Shown here: piece after piece, positions 42,157 through 50,285 of the stretch | Layout: every line of letters begins with the position of its first letter | Numbering within the stretch: the stretch's first letter is position 1 | From: Streptomyces spinosisporus | GTDB taxonomy: Bacteria > Actinomycetota > Actinomycetes > Streptomycetales > Streptomycetaceae | DNA: 64,000 nt | Assembly: GCF_022698145.1 (NCBI RefSeq) | Contig: NZ_JALDAX010000008.1 | Location: 186,001-250,000 of the forward strand | Reading direction: 5' to 3' | Position numbers and translations under genes: made by a program | The notes under the pieces: generated by a model | What the model was told of the DNA's origin: nothing | The model's input: the letters and a program-made list of their open reading frames with translations, nothing else | The model's database searches: none

Positions 42157-42212
42157 CGGGCCCTCCGTGTGCGGTGTCGTGCTCACTGTTGTAGAGGACA
42201 CCGGGGCCTTTA

Positions 42213-42226
42213 TGCAACTAGTTGCA
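42213..42226. promoter_or_regulatory. Perfect palindrome, probable PadR operator
   Basis: TGCAACTAGTTGCA is fully self-complementary and AT-richer than its surroundings, 57 bp upstream of fadH. The adjacent padR gene is the obvious candidate for binding it. Confidence 0.65.
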
Positions 42227-42389
42227 AAACAACGGAGGGGTGACGACGACCACGTCGGGGTGCTCGGGGCGCGCGGAACCGCCTCACGGACGCGGCAGCG
42301 GGGCAAGCGCGTCCGTCAGGCGAAGCCGGAGCGCCGTGCCCGGCGCGAGCACAGGGCCCGTGCAGAACACGCCGGGCCCGCGGACGCGA

Positions 42390-42758
42390 CTACCGGCTTT
42401 CGAGGCGTACGTGCAGTTCGCGTTCCTGGTCGCCCGAGGCCGAGGTGAGGTCGCGGACGGTGAAGAGGGGGTCGAGCGTGGAGCGCAGGCGCTCGATCGC
42501 CCAGTAGCCGCCCTGTGCGTCGACCTCGACGGACGACGACAGCCGGGCGGGCGCCGGGCACTCGTGGGCGTCGGTCACCTCGAAGGTGCCGAGCCACACC
42601 ATCGGACGGGTCTCGTGGAGCTGCTGCGGCACCTCGTCCGCGGCCCGGTCGGACTCGAAGCACGTGCACAGCGTGTCGAAGACGATCCGGGCGTCCTCCT
42701 TGCTGCATCCACTGATCTCGAGGGAGACGGGCTCCTCGTGCGGTCGCACACGGTCCAT
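42390..42758 (-). CDS. Conserved hypothetical protein
   Basis: A 122-residue acidic soluble protein: DRVRPHEEPVSLEISGCSKE, DTLCTCFESDRAADEVPQQL, PMVWLGTFEVTDAHECPAPA, YWAIERLRSTLDPLFTV. ATG 42758 has AGGAG 8 bp upstream. Pattern looks like a small alpha/beta protein; the Cys residues are scattered. No domain recognised. The 163 bp between it and the fadH palindrome show no further gene. Confidence 0.62.
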   Translation of the reverse strand: MDRVRPHEEPVSLEISGCSKEDARIVFDTLCTCFESDRAADEVPQQLHETRPMVWLGTFEVTDAHECPAPARLSSSVEVDAQGGYWAIERLRSTLDPLFTVRDLTSASGDQERELHVRLESR

Positions 42759-42862
42759 CGTGATCGCTCCTCTCGCGGGGGTGGCGCGGCGGTGCGAGTT
42801 CCCCGCGTACCGCGCCACACCCCCAGAAAAGCACCACTGCCCGGGCCGGACCAGCGAGAGGT

Positions 42863-43738
42863 TCAGCCCCGTGTGAAGCGGTACGTCTTACTGTCGGTCA
42901 GCACGCAGAACCCCGGCGACACGACGATCACCCGCAGCGTGCCGTCCCGGCGGTCGTAGTCGATGCCCTCCGCCTCGAACGTGCCGGAGCAGGCACTGCG
43001 CAGCGGAAGCTGCCGCAGCGCGGTGACGTGCCCGGACACGTCCGACGTGCCGTTCGGCGCGGCGGACAGGTCCACCTGGAGCAGCGGCTTGGTCATCCCG
43101 AACAGCGAGCCTTCGGGATCGTCGGAGGAGCACAGCAGCGTCGTGGGACTCGAGAAGTCACAGCCCTGCACGTCCCGTACGGCATGGTCGAGCCGGACGG
43201 TCGAGACCTGCGGCAGGTTCGCCGAGGGCGAGGTGGCGGCGTTGACGCCCGGCGTCGGGAAGACCAGGAAGCGGCTCATCGTGCCGTACTCCCCGGACAG
43301 CATCCACTGGCCGTCCGGCGAGATCGCGACCCACGAGTTGTTGAGCGCCTCACCCGAGCCGAGCGTGTGCACGTACTCGGACCAGCTCCCGTCCGGCGCC
43401 TGCACGCGGTACATCTTCGCGTTCCCAGAGTCGGCCTGGTACGGCTCGACGTAGTGGCCGTCGTAGGAGGCGTCGGGGTCGCCCACATGGTTCCAGCCCC
43501 GGCCGGACACGTCGGCGGGGATCGTGCCGATGCCCGTGTAGTGGTTGGGGCTGCCCGCCGGCACCTCGACGGACGTCAGCCCCTGGCTCTCGGTGAGCGG
43601 GTCCGCCCGGTCGGAGCCCACCTCGTTCCAGGTGTCGGCGGCCGAGGCGGGCGGGGCGGCGGACAGGACGGCGGCGGTCGCGAGGGCGAGCACCGCGGTC
43701 AGGGCCGCGTGACAACGTTGCCGCGAGCGCAGGGGCAT
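42863..43738 (-). CDS. Secreted protein of unknown function
   Basis: A 291-residue protein. Signal peptide (AALTAVLALATAAVLSAAPP, cleavage near ASAAD), then DTWNEVGSDRADPLTESQGL, HYTGIGTIPADVSGRGWNHV, WVAISPDGQWMLSGEYG, LDHAVRDVQGCDFSSPTTLL and a tail GFCVLTDSKTYRFTRG. The layout suggests a beta-propeller-like extracellular domain with two or more disulfides. Not a known enzyme to me. Divergent from the PP2C phosphatase gene. Confidence 0.74.
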   Translation of the reverse strand: MPLRSRQRCHAALTAVLALATAAVLSAAPPASAADTWNEVGSDRADPLTESQGLTSVEVPAGSPNHYTGIGTIPADVSGRGWNHVGDPDASYDGHYVEPYQADSGNAKMYRVQAPDGSWSEYVHTLGSGEALNNSWVAISPDGQWMLSGEYGTMSRFLVFPTPGVNAATSPSANLPQVSTVRLDHAVRDVQGCDFSSPTTLLCSSDDPEGSLFGMTKPLLQVDLSAAPNGTSDVSGHVTALRQLPLRSACSGTFEAEGIDYDRRDGTLRVIVVSPGFCVLTDSKTYRFTRG

Positions 43739-43796
43739 GACAGGGCTCCTCCGTGGGGGGTGTGGCGGGTTTCGGCGCTCAGTCTGGCCACGTCAG

Positions 43797-43815
43797 GTGG
43801 TCATGTACAGACCAC
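43797..43815. promoter_or_regulatory. Inverted repeat GTGGTC-N7-GACCAC between divergent genes
   Basis: GTGGTCATGTACAGACCAC has perfect 6-bp arms. It lies between the secreted protein (start 43738) and the PP2C phosphatase. The TGGTC/GACCA half-sites recall dre elements but with a longer spacer. Confidence 0.45.
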
Positions 43816-44015
43816 ATCGGTAACGGAGGCTTTCGGCTCGGCGACGCTGCGTCCCAGGTAGTGTCGACACGGCTCCACGCAAGGGCCCCGGAGGTGTTGA
43901 GGGATGGTGGAGGTGGGCGACGGAGGCGTCACAGAGACGATTGAGCGCGGTAGAACATGGGGAGTCGGCACGGGGGAACGACGTGCCGCGTGAACCGGCA
44001 AAGGCGGTGCGTGAC

Positions 44016-46085
44016 ATGAGTGCACCTGGGTTTCCGGCGGCCGGGGGCGAGGAGTCCGTACGGCCCAGCGGGCTGCTCGACGTGCTCAGCATGGCCTCGG
44101 TGGTCCTGGACGCCAAGGGACGCATCGTGCTGTGGAGCCCGCAGGCGGAGCAGCTCTTCGGCTACCCGGCCCACGAGGCCCTCGGCGAGTACGCCGCCCG
44201 GATCATGGTGCACGAACAGCACCTCGACCTCGTCATCAAGCTCTTCGCCGACGTCATGCTCACCGGCCAGAGCTGGGCCGGCGCCTTCCCCATCCGGCGC
44301 AAGGACGGCACCACGCGCCTCGTCGAGTTCCGCAACATGCGCCTGCTCGACGACCACGGCGAGGTCTATGCGCTCGGACTGTGCGCCGACCGGTCGACCG
44401 TACGGCGGCTCGAACGGGACGTGGCCCTGTCCACCCGCATGATCGCCCAGTCCCCCATCGGCCTGGCCGTCCTCAACACCGATCTGCGGTTCGTCTCCGT
44501 GAATCCGGCGCTGGAGCAGATCAACGGACTGCCGGCCAAGGACCACGTCGGCCGGTCCATCCGTGAGGTGCTGCCGCATCTCGACGTCGACATGATCGAG
44601 GCGGAGGCGCGTCAGGTGCTGGAGACCGGGCGGCCCCTGGTCGACCGGCAGACCGTCGGGCGGACCCCCGCCGACCCGCTGAACGAGCGGGTCTGGTCGA
44701 TGTCGCTGTACCGGCTGGACGACACGGTCGGCACCGTGCTGGGCCTGGCCGGTTCGGTCGTGGAGATCACCGAGCAGCACCGGGCGAGCGTGGAGGCGGA
44801 CGCCGCGCGCAGGCGGCTGCAGGTCATCGCTGACGCGTCCGCCCGGATCGGCACCACCCTGGAGCTGGACCGCACCGCCCGCGAACTGGCCGACGTGGCC
44901 GTGCCGGAGCTCGCCGACATCGCCGCCGTGGATCTGCTCGACGCGGTGGTGGCGGGCAGACGCAGCAGTCTGGGGCCCGCGGAGTCCGCGGTGATCCGTG
45001 CTCTGGCCGTACAGGCGGACAGCGCACCGGAGGCGCTGCGGGCGGCCGACCCGCCCGGGCAGGTGGCCCGCTACGGCCCCGACCGTCTGGTCACCGAGTG
45101 CGTGCGCACCGGCCGCCCCGTCATGGTCCAGCAGGTCCAGCCCGGGCATCTGCCGCAGATCGCCCGCTCGCCCGAGGCGGCGGAGCAGCTGGCCCGCGCG
45201 GGCGTCCACTCCTATCTGGCGGTGCCGCTGATCGCGCGCGGTGAGGTGCTCGGCGCCCTCGACCTCAAGCGCACGAACAACCCGCTGCCGTTCAGCGAGG
45301 ACGACCTGCTGCTCGCCCGCGAACTCGCGGCCCGGGCCGCCGTGCAGATCGACAACGCACGCTGGTACCAGAACGCCCGCAACACCGCCCTCACCCTGCA
45401 GCGCAGCCTGCTGCCCAGCCATCCCTCCGTCACCGGCGGCCTCGAGGTCGCCTCCCGCTACCAGCCGGCCGGCGGCACCACCGAGGTCGGGGGCGACTGG
45501 TTCGACGTGATCCCGCTGGGCGGCGGCAAGACGGCGCTGGTGGTGGGCGACGTGATGGGCAGCGGCATCAACGCCGCCGCGACCATGGGGCGACTGCGCA
45601 CCGCGACCAACACCCTGGCCTCGCTCGACCTCGATCCGGCACGCCTGCTGGAGCATCTCGACCGGATCACCGAGGACCTGGACCACTCCATCGCCACCTG
45701 CGTCTACGCCGTCCACGACCCCGAGCTGCGGCAGTGCCGGATCGCCAACGCGGGCCATCTGCCGCCGGCCCGGCTGCGCCCGGGGCAGCCTCCGGAACTG
45801 CTCGAACTGCCCACCGGGGTGCCGCTGGGCGTGGGCGGGGTGGCCTTCTCCACCACCACGGTCGATCTGGAGCCGGGCGACCGTCTCGTCTTCTACACCG
45901 ACGGTCTGGTGGAGACCCGGCAGCATCCGCTCGATGAGCGCCTGGACGCGCTGCTGTCCCTCCTCGAAGGGCCCGACCGTCCCCTGGAGGAGGTTGCGGA
46001 CCTGCTGCTGCGGACCCTGCACCAGCCAGACAACTCCGACGACGTGGCGCTGCTCATCGCGCGGGTGCAGAAGTCGTGCCACTGA
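44016..46085 (+). CDS. PP2C-type (SpoIIE/RsbU-like) phosphatase with PAS-PAS-GAF sensors
   Basis: About 689 residues. PAS 1 (LLDVLSMASVVLDAKGRIVL, residues about 20-130), PAS 2 (ARMIAQSPIGLAVLN-like segment, about 145-255), GAF (RLQVIADASARIGTTLELDR on, about 275-440) and a C-terminal PP2C_SIG domain from about 455 with EVGGDWFDVIPLGGG and VVGDVMGSGI (metal-binding Asp) and DDVALLIAR at the end. It dephosphorylates an anti-sigma-factor antagonist in response to a signal. The start is uncertain: ATG 44016 is used; an in-frame TTG at 43941 would add 25 residues. Confidence 0.88.
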   Translation: MSAPGFPAAGGEESVRPSGLLDVLSMASVVLDAKGRIVLWSPQAEQLFGYPAHEALGEYAARIMVHEQHLDLVIKLFADVMLTGQSWAGAFPIRRKDGTTRLVEFRNMRLLDDHGEVYALGLCADRSTVRRLERDVALSTRMIAQSPIGLAVLNTDLRFVSVNPALEQINGLPAKDHVGRSIREVLPHLDVDMIEAEARQVLETGRPLVDRQTVGRTPADPLNERVWSMSLYRLDDTVGTVLGLAGSVVEITEQHRASVEADAARRRLQVIADASARIGTTLELDRTARELADVAVPELADIAAVDLLDAVVAGRRSSLGPAESAVIRALAVQADSAPEALRAADPPGQVARYGPDRLVTECVRTGRPVMVQQVQPGHLPQIARSPEAAEQLARAGVHSYLAVPLIARGEVLGALDLKRTNNPLPFSEDDLLLARELAARAAVQIDNARWYQNARNTALTLQRSLLPSHPSVTGGLEVASRYQPAGGTTEVGGDWFDVIPLGGGKTALVVGDVMGSGINAAATMGRLRTATNTLASLDLDPARLLEHLDRITEDLDHSIATCVYAVHDPELRQCRIANAGHLPPARLRPGQPPELLELPTGVPLGVGGVAFSTTTVDLEPGDRLVFYTDGLVETRQHPLDERLDALLSLLEGPDRPLEEVADLLLRTLHQPDNSDDVALLIARVQKSCH

Positions 46086-46087
46086 GC

Positions 46088-46142
46088 CGGATGCACAGGC
46101 GGCGGATTCACAGGTCTCGGATTCACAGGTACTGATTACCTG
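46088..46142. repeat. Three 15-bp direct repeats plus an inverted repeat
   Basis: CGGATGCACAGGC (46088), CGGATTCACAGGT (46103) and CGGATTCACAGGT (46118) start exactly 15 bp apart. CAGGTA-CTGAT-TACCTG (46126-46142) is an inverted repeat overlapping the last unit, and TCACAGGTA recurs at 46167-46175. Located between the phosphatase stop and the next gene, 80-130 bp before its ATG. Could be a regulator-binding array or chance/3'-end structure. Confidence 0.6.
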
Positions 46143-46220
46143 CTCTTTATCGTCCCCATTCGACAATCACAGGTAGGCATGGCATACGGATGCCGGGGCC
46201 GTGGCCGATGGGAGCGAGCC

Positions 46221-46931
46221 ATGATGCACGAGCCGGACCGGGAACCCACTGCCGGTAACGAGACCTCGCCGGACATGGAAGTACTGACGGGTCCCGGAGG
46301 GGCGGACCGCGAACCGGGGCTGTGGCGTCGGCGCTCGCGCCGCTCGCGCGCCGTGATCGCGGCGGCCACGGTCGTCGTCCTGGCCCTCGGCGGCACCGTC
46401 GCCTACGCCGCCACCTCGGGCGACTCCGGCCAGGGGGTCACGCCTTCCGCGTCCGGGTCCGCGTCGCCGTCCCCGGACGGGCCGGGCGAGCGGCACGGCG
46501 GCCGCTGGTTCGGCGCGGGCGGCATGGGCGTCCACGGCGAGGCGACCGTCAAGGACCCGGACACCGGCAAGTGGATCGTACGGACCTGGCAGCGCGGCAC
46601 CGTCGAGAAGATCGACGGCGACCAGGTCACTGTCAAGAGCGACGACGGCGCCCAGTGGACCTGGACCGTCAACTCCGACACCACCGTGCTGCGCAACGGC
46701 ACGAAGGGTTCCGGCGCCGACGACCTCAAGAAGGACGAGACCGCCTTCCTCATCGGCACGCTCTCCGACAACGACACCAGGACCGCAACCCACGCCCTGA
46801 CCGGCACCTGGAACAAGCACCCCGGCGACATGAACGGCCGCGGCGACGGCCACAACAGGTTCCCCGGCCACCGCAACTGGCATCTGCCGGCACCGTCCAC
46901 GAGCCCGTCGGAGAACGGCGCGACGACCTGA
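46221..46931 (+). CDS. Single-pass membrane protein with DUF5666-like domain
   Basis: A 236-residue protein. Cytoplasmic N terminus with RRRSRRSR, one transmembrane helix (AVIAAATVVVLALGGTVAYA, about residues 45-64), a Ser/Pro-rich spacer, and an extracellular OB-like domain GTVEKIDGDQVTVKSDDGAQ, WTWTVNSDTTVLRNG and DETAFLIGTL. It resembles DUF5666-type proteins, which lack a known function. GGGAGCG lies 6 bp before the ATG. The upstream 15-bp repeats may belong to its promoter. Confidence 0.76.
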   Translation: MMHEPDREPTAGNETSPDMEVLTGPGGADREPGLWRRRSRRSRAVIAAATVVVLALGGTVAYAATSGDSGQGVTPSASGSASPSPDGPGERHGGRWFGAGGMGVHGEATVKDPDTGKWIVRTWQRGTVEKIDGDQVTVKSDDGAQWTWTVNSDTTVLRNGTKGSGADDLKKDETAFLIGTLSDNDTRTATHALTGTWNKHPGDMNGRGDGHNRFPGHRNWHLPAPSTSPSENGATT

Positions 46932-46994
46932 CGCCGTTGCTGGTCAGGGCGGTCGACACCGCTTCCGACACCCCACCTCCCCCTGCCGAGAAAC

Positions 46995-47792
46995 TCACCC
47001 CCGCCCCCGAACCCCTATCACGACATTGGCATACAACTCCTCTGAGACCGCGAGGCGGGGCGTCAACCCCCCGGCGGTGAAGGCGGCGAGGGCTGATGGG
47101 GTCTGGTGTTCGCTTGTTTCGATCAGGACGCAGCCGTTGGGGGCCAGCCAGGGGTGGGCCTGTGTGGCGATGCGGCGGAGGATGTCGAGGCCGTCGGGGC
47201 CGCCGTCGAGGGCGGTCAGGGGTTCGTGGTCGCGGGCCTCGGACGGGAGCAGGCCGACGTGGTCCGTGGGGACGTAGGGGACGTTGGCGGCGAGGATGTC
47301 GATACGGCCGCGCAGGTGGTCGGGGAGCGCTTCGAACAGGTCGCCCTGGTGGACGTGGCCGTCGATGTTGCGGCGGGCGCAGGCCACGGCGGCCGGGTCG
47401 AGGTCGGCGGCGTGCAGTTCGACGGGACCGAGTGCTGCGGCCAGCGCCGCGCCGACGGCGCCCGATCCGCAGCACAGGTCCACCACGACGGAGGCGTCCG
47501 GGACGTGGGCGAGGGCCTGTTCGACGAGGAACTCGGTACGGCGGCGGGGCACGAAGACGCCGGGTTCCACGATGATGCGCAGTCCGCGGAACTCCGCCCA
47601 GCCGACGACGAGTTCGAGGGGCAGCCCGGCGACCCGGCGGTCGACCAGGGCGGCCAGTTCCTCAGGCGTGCGGGCGGCTTCGAGGATCAACTCCGCCTCG
47701 TCCTCGGCGAAGACACAGCCCGCGGCACGCAGCGCGGCTACGACGGAGGAAGAGGAAGGGAAGGAAGGAGAGGATGGAGACGGTGGAGGCAT
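46995..47792 (-). CDS. PrmC/HemK-related protein glutamine methyltransferase
   Basis: A 265-residue protein. SAM motif I VVDLCCGSGAVGAALAAALG (about residues 100-119), NVPYVPTD in place of the usual NPPY, and VEPGVFVPRRRTEFLVEQAL before the SAM site. Such PrmC-related proteins of actinobacteria methylate Gln in an unidentified protein; release-factor methylation is done by true PrmC. The N terminus has a Ser/Pro run of about 15 residues. The ATG 47792 was chosen; the frame is open further upstream. Confidence 0.82.
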   Translation of the reverse strand: MPPPSPSSPSFPSSSSVVAALRAAGCVFAEDEAELILEAARTPEELAALVDRRVAGLPLELVVGWAEFRGLRIIVEPGVFVPRRRTEFLVEQALAHVPDASVVVDLCCGSGAVGAALAAALGPVELHAADLDPAAVACARRNIDGHVHQGDLFEALPDHLRGRIDILAANVPYVPTDHVGLLPSEARDHEPLTALDGGPDGLDILRRIATQAHPWLAPNGCVLIETSEHQTPSALAAFTAGGLTPRLAVSEELYANVVIGVRGRG

Positions 47793-47964
47793 GAGGGCCG
47801 AGAGCCTTTCGGTGATTCGAAGGGCGCTCTCGCGGTCACCTACGGGCGGTGACACGCCTGACCGGTGGGGAGAGCACCCGACCTGCGCACAGCGGAAATC
47901 GGTCTCACCTCCTCGGTCTCCGGGGCCGGGGCGTTCCACGGCCGGACGGCCACAGTACCCGACG

Positions 47965-49011
47965 TCAGACGCCGACCGTCTCCTCGGCCTCTTCCTCCTC
48001 CGTCACGGTCTCTTCGGGTTCGCGCACGGGTACGGCAGCCCCGCCCGCGACCGGCGCCTTGGACCGCTCGTACACGGCAGCGACCCCTGTGACCACGAAC
48101 CCGAGCAACAGCCATGCCACCAGCGTCCCCACGTCGCGGGAGAGCCCGTCGCCGCCGAAGTAGAGCAGGCTGCGGGCGCCCTCGACGAAGCCGGCGCCGT
48201 TCCAGAAGGCGTGCAGGGTGCCGAAAAAGCCGTTCTGCAGGTCGGGCCGGAACAAACCGCCGGAGCTGGTGAAGTTGAGCATCACGAACAGCACCATCAT
48301 GGCGAGCGTGGTCCAGCGCTTGAGGAAGGTGTGCAGACCCACGCCGATGAAGAGGATGCCGGCGGAGTACAGCCAGGCCATACCCCACAGGTTCGCCAGA
48401 TCGTGGTGGGCGAGGTGGAAGACGGGCCCGGCGAGCAGCGCGCCGATGCCGCTGACGACGGCGGAGACCCCGAGCGCCAGCAGGGCGCGGATCCGCATGG
48501 GCAGGGTGCCGCCGGCGGCGCCGAGCGCGGCGACGGAGGCGTAGGAGCCGATGCTCAGCGCGATCAGCAGGAAGAACAGGCCCTGCCCGGTGGGGTCGTC
48601 GTCGACCGGTGCGGCCACGTCGGTGACCTTCAGGGCGGTGCCCTGCTCGGCGGCGACGGGGGTGAAGACCTTTTCGACCGCCGTGGCGTCCATGTCGGAG
48701 GCGGCGGAGGCGACGACGAGCTCCGGTGCCTTCGCGGCGGGCACGTAGGCACCGGTGATGGCACGGGAGTCGAGCAGGTGGACGGCCTCGGAGCGGGTGG
48801 CGACCGTACGGACGTCGAGCTTGTCCCCCGCCTCGTCCTTGACGGTCTGCGCGAACACCTTCACCTGGGGGCCGGAGCCGACGACGGCGACGGGCAGGTG
48901 GTGGGGCGCCGGTGTCACGAACGCCCCCATGTACGCGAGTCCCATGCCGATGCACATCAGCAGCGGGGTGATCAGGTGCGTGAGCACATGACGCAGGGCC
49001 GGCGACCTCAT
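47965..49011 (-). CDS. YhgE/ABC-2-type-like membrane protein
   Basis: A 348-residue protein. One N-terminal transmembrane helix (ITPLLMCIGMGLAYMGAFVT), a large outside domain (residues about 35-150), then five hydrophobic segments (LFFLLIALSIGSYASVAALG, ALLALGVSAVVSGIGALLAG and others), ending with an acidic tail EEEEAEETVGV. This is the topology of YhgE/Pip-like and DUF3533 transport-associated proteins. It is divergent from marR with overlapping half-sites in the shared region, so it is probably an efflux protein induced through MarR. ATG with GGAGG upstream. Confidence 0.78.
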   Translation of the reverse strand: MRSPALRHVLTHLITPLLMCIGMGLAYMGAFVTPAPHHLPVAVVGSGPQVKVFAQTVKDEAGDKLDVRTVATRSEAVHLLDSRAITGAYVPAAKAPELVVASAASDMDATAVEKVFTPVAAEQGTALKVTDVAAPVDDDPTGQGLFFLLIALSIGSYASVAALGAAGGTLPMRIRALLALGVSAVVSGIGALLAGPVFHLAHHDLANLWGMAWLYSAGILFIGVGLHTFLKRWTTLAMMVLFVMLNFTSSGGLFRPDLQNGFFGTLHAFWNGAGFVEGARSLLYFGGDGLSRDVGTLVAWLLLGFVVTGVAAVYERSKAPVAGGAAVPVREPEETVTEEEEAEETVGV

Positions 49012-49051
49012 CGTTCGCAACCTCCAGACGGTTGACCAGGTAGTTGGCCTA

Positions 49052-49082
49052 TACAACTCAGATTCAAGTTGTACTATACAAC
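49052..49082. promoter_or_regulatory. MarR operator with three half-sites
   Basis: TACAAC (49052-49057), GTTGTA (49068-49073) and TACAAC (49077-49082). Two overlapping inverted repeats arise: TACAACT-N8-AGTTGTA and GTTGTA-CTA-TACAAC. The block is AT-rich, between the divergent membrane protein (start 49011) and marR (start 49126). Confidence 0.7.
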
Positions 49083-49125
49083 CAAGCCGGTCGGCTGGTA
49101 TTCCGTGGTTCGTGAGGGAGGTCCG

Positions 49126-49578
49126 GTGGAAGCAGACGAAGCCGTGGAGACGATTCAGCGCGAGATGACGGCCTTCGCCCGCCGCGCGCGTGCCTCGGCG
49201 GGCCGTATGCACCCCGAGCTGTCGCTGGTCTCGTACACCCTGCTCGGGCATCTGGAGGAGAGCGGCGGCTGCCGGGCGACGGACCTCGCGGCGCACTACG
49301 CCCTGGACAAGTCCACCGTCAGCCGCCAGGTGGCGGCCCTCGAGCGGGCCCGTCTGATCGAGCGGCGCGTGGACCCGGACGACCACCGCGTGCAGGTGCT
49401 GCATCTGACCGCCGCAGGCCGCCGGATCCTCGCGCAGGTCACCGAGAGCCGCCGGACCGCCTTCCGGGAGCGGCTGGCGGGCTGGCCGCGGGAGGATCTG
49501 GAGCGGTTCGCCGCCTATCTCGTGCGCTACAACGCATGGTCTCCCGAGAGCGCCGGCGACGAAGCGGAAGGCCGCTAG
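49126..49578 (+). CDS. MarR-family transcriptional regulator
   Basis: A 150-residue protein. Winged helix: LVSYTLLGHLEESGGCRATD, AHYALDKSTVSRQVAALERA, RLIERRVDPDDHRVQVLHLT, AGRRILAQVTESRR. The GTG at 49126 has GGGAGG 4 bp upstream and begins VEADEAVET; the longer frame would overlap the operator. It is divergent from the membrane protein and should repress both genes. Its stop overlaps the convergent GNAT gene by 4 bp. Confidence 0.9.
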   Translation: MEADEAVETIQREMTAFARRARASAGRMHPELSLVSYTLLGHLEESGGCRATDLAAHYALDKSTVSRQVAALERARLIERRVDPDDHRVQVLHLTAAGRRILAQVTESRRTAFRERLAGWPREDLERFAAYLVRYNAWSPESAGDEAEGR

Positions 49579-50285
49579 GAAACGGCCACCACCCGTTCGT
49601 CCGTGAGGTGTTCGGGTGCGCGGGCCGACATGAACGCCGTGGTGCGGCGCAGCCGGAAGCCGAGGGACTCGTAGAGCCGGATGGCGCTCGTGTTGCCGGC
49701 GCCGGTGTGCAGGAACGGGGTCTCGCCGCGTTCGCGGATGCCGTGGGCCACGGCGAGGATCAGCCGGGTGCCCAGGCCTTCGCCGCGGTGGGCGGGGTCG
49801 GTGCAGACGGCGCTGATCTCGGTCCAGCCCGGCGGGTGCAGCCGCTCCCCCGCCATGGCGACCAGGGCACCGCCCCGGCGGATGCCCAGGTAGGTGCCGA
49901 GTTCGATGGTGCGGGGCAGGAAGGGTCCGGGCCGGGTGCGCTCGACCAGGTCGAGCATCTCGGGGACGTCCTCGGGGCCGAGACGGACCGCCTCCGGGTC
50001 GGGGGCGGCTGCGAGGCCGTCGTCGACGTACTGCACGCCCTCGATCCGGAAGGTGATCTCCCAGTCGGGCGGGACCTCGCCGCGGAAGCCTAGGAGCGGG
50101 ACGTCCGCGCCGGGTCCCGCGAGCGCGGCGAGGTCGGCCCAGTCGTCGGCGTCGGGCTCCTCGGGCAGCGCCTGCCACGGCGTCACGTCGACGGGGTAGC
50201 GCAGCACCCGGCCGCGGCGCTCGGCGAAGTGCGCGTGCGGGCCGGTCAGGGAGGCGAGGGCGGGGTGGTCGAGGACGTGGCTCAT
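49575..50285 (-). CDS. GNAT-family N-acetyltransferase
   Basis: A 236-residue protein. The C-terminal half is a GNAT domain: ISAVCTDPAHRGEGLGTRLI (acetyl-CoA-binding motif A with R/G-x-x-G), ETPFLHTGAGNTSAIRLYES and LGFRLRRTTAF. The first about 100 residues are a less conserved extension with an acidic stretch. Substrate unknown. Its ATG overlaps the stop of the upstream quinone-oxidoreductase-like gene (ATGA), so the two are co-expressed. Confidence 0.85.
   Translation of the reverse strand: MSHVLDHPALASLTGPHAHFAERRGRVLRYPVDVTPWQALPEEPDADDWADLAALAGPGADVPLLGFRGEVPPDWEITFRIEGVQYVDDGLAAAPDPEAVRLGPEDVPEMLDLVERTRPGPFLPRTIELGTYLGIRRGGALVAMAGERLHPPGWTEISAVCTDPAHRGEGLGTRLILAVAHGIRERGETPFLHTGAGNTSAIRLYESLGFRLRRTTAFMSARAPEHLTDERVVAVS

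Noticed and set aside
43929..46166. A 745-codon minus-strand frame opposite the PP2C phosphatase
   Set aside because: Complement of a clear PAS-PAS-GAF-PP2C protein; the translation is low-complexity.
46949..46962. GCGGT-CGAC-ACCGC hairpin between convergent genes
   Set aside because: Only 5 bp of stem; position is suggestive but not sufficient.
47793..47964. Possible small gene between the PrmC-related and membrane protein genes
   Set aside because: No ORF with ribosome site and coding bias; only a Ser/Pro-encoding extension of the methyltransferase frame.
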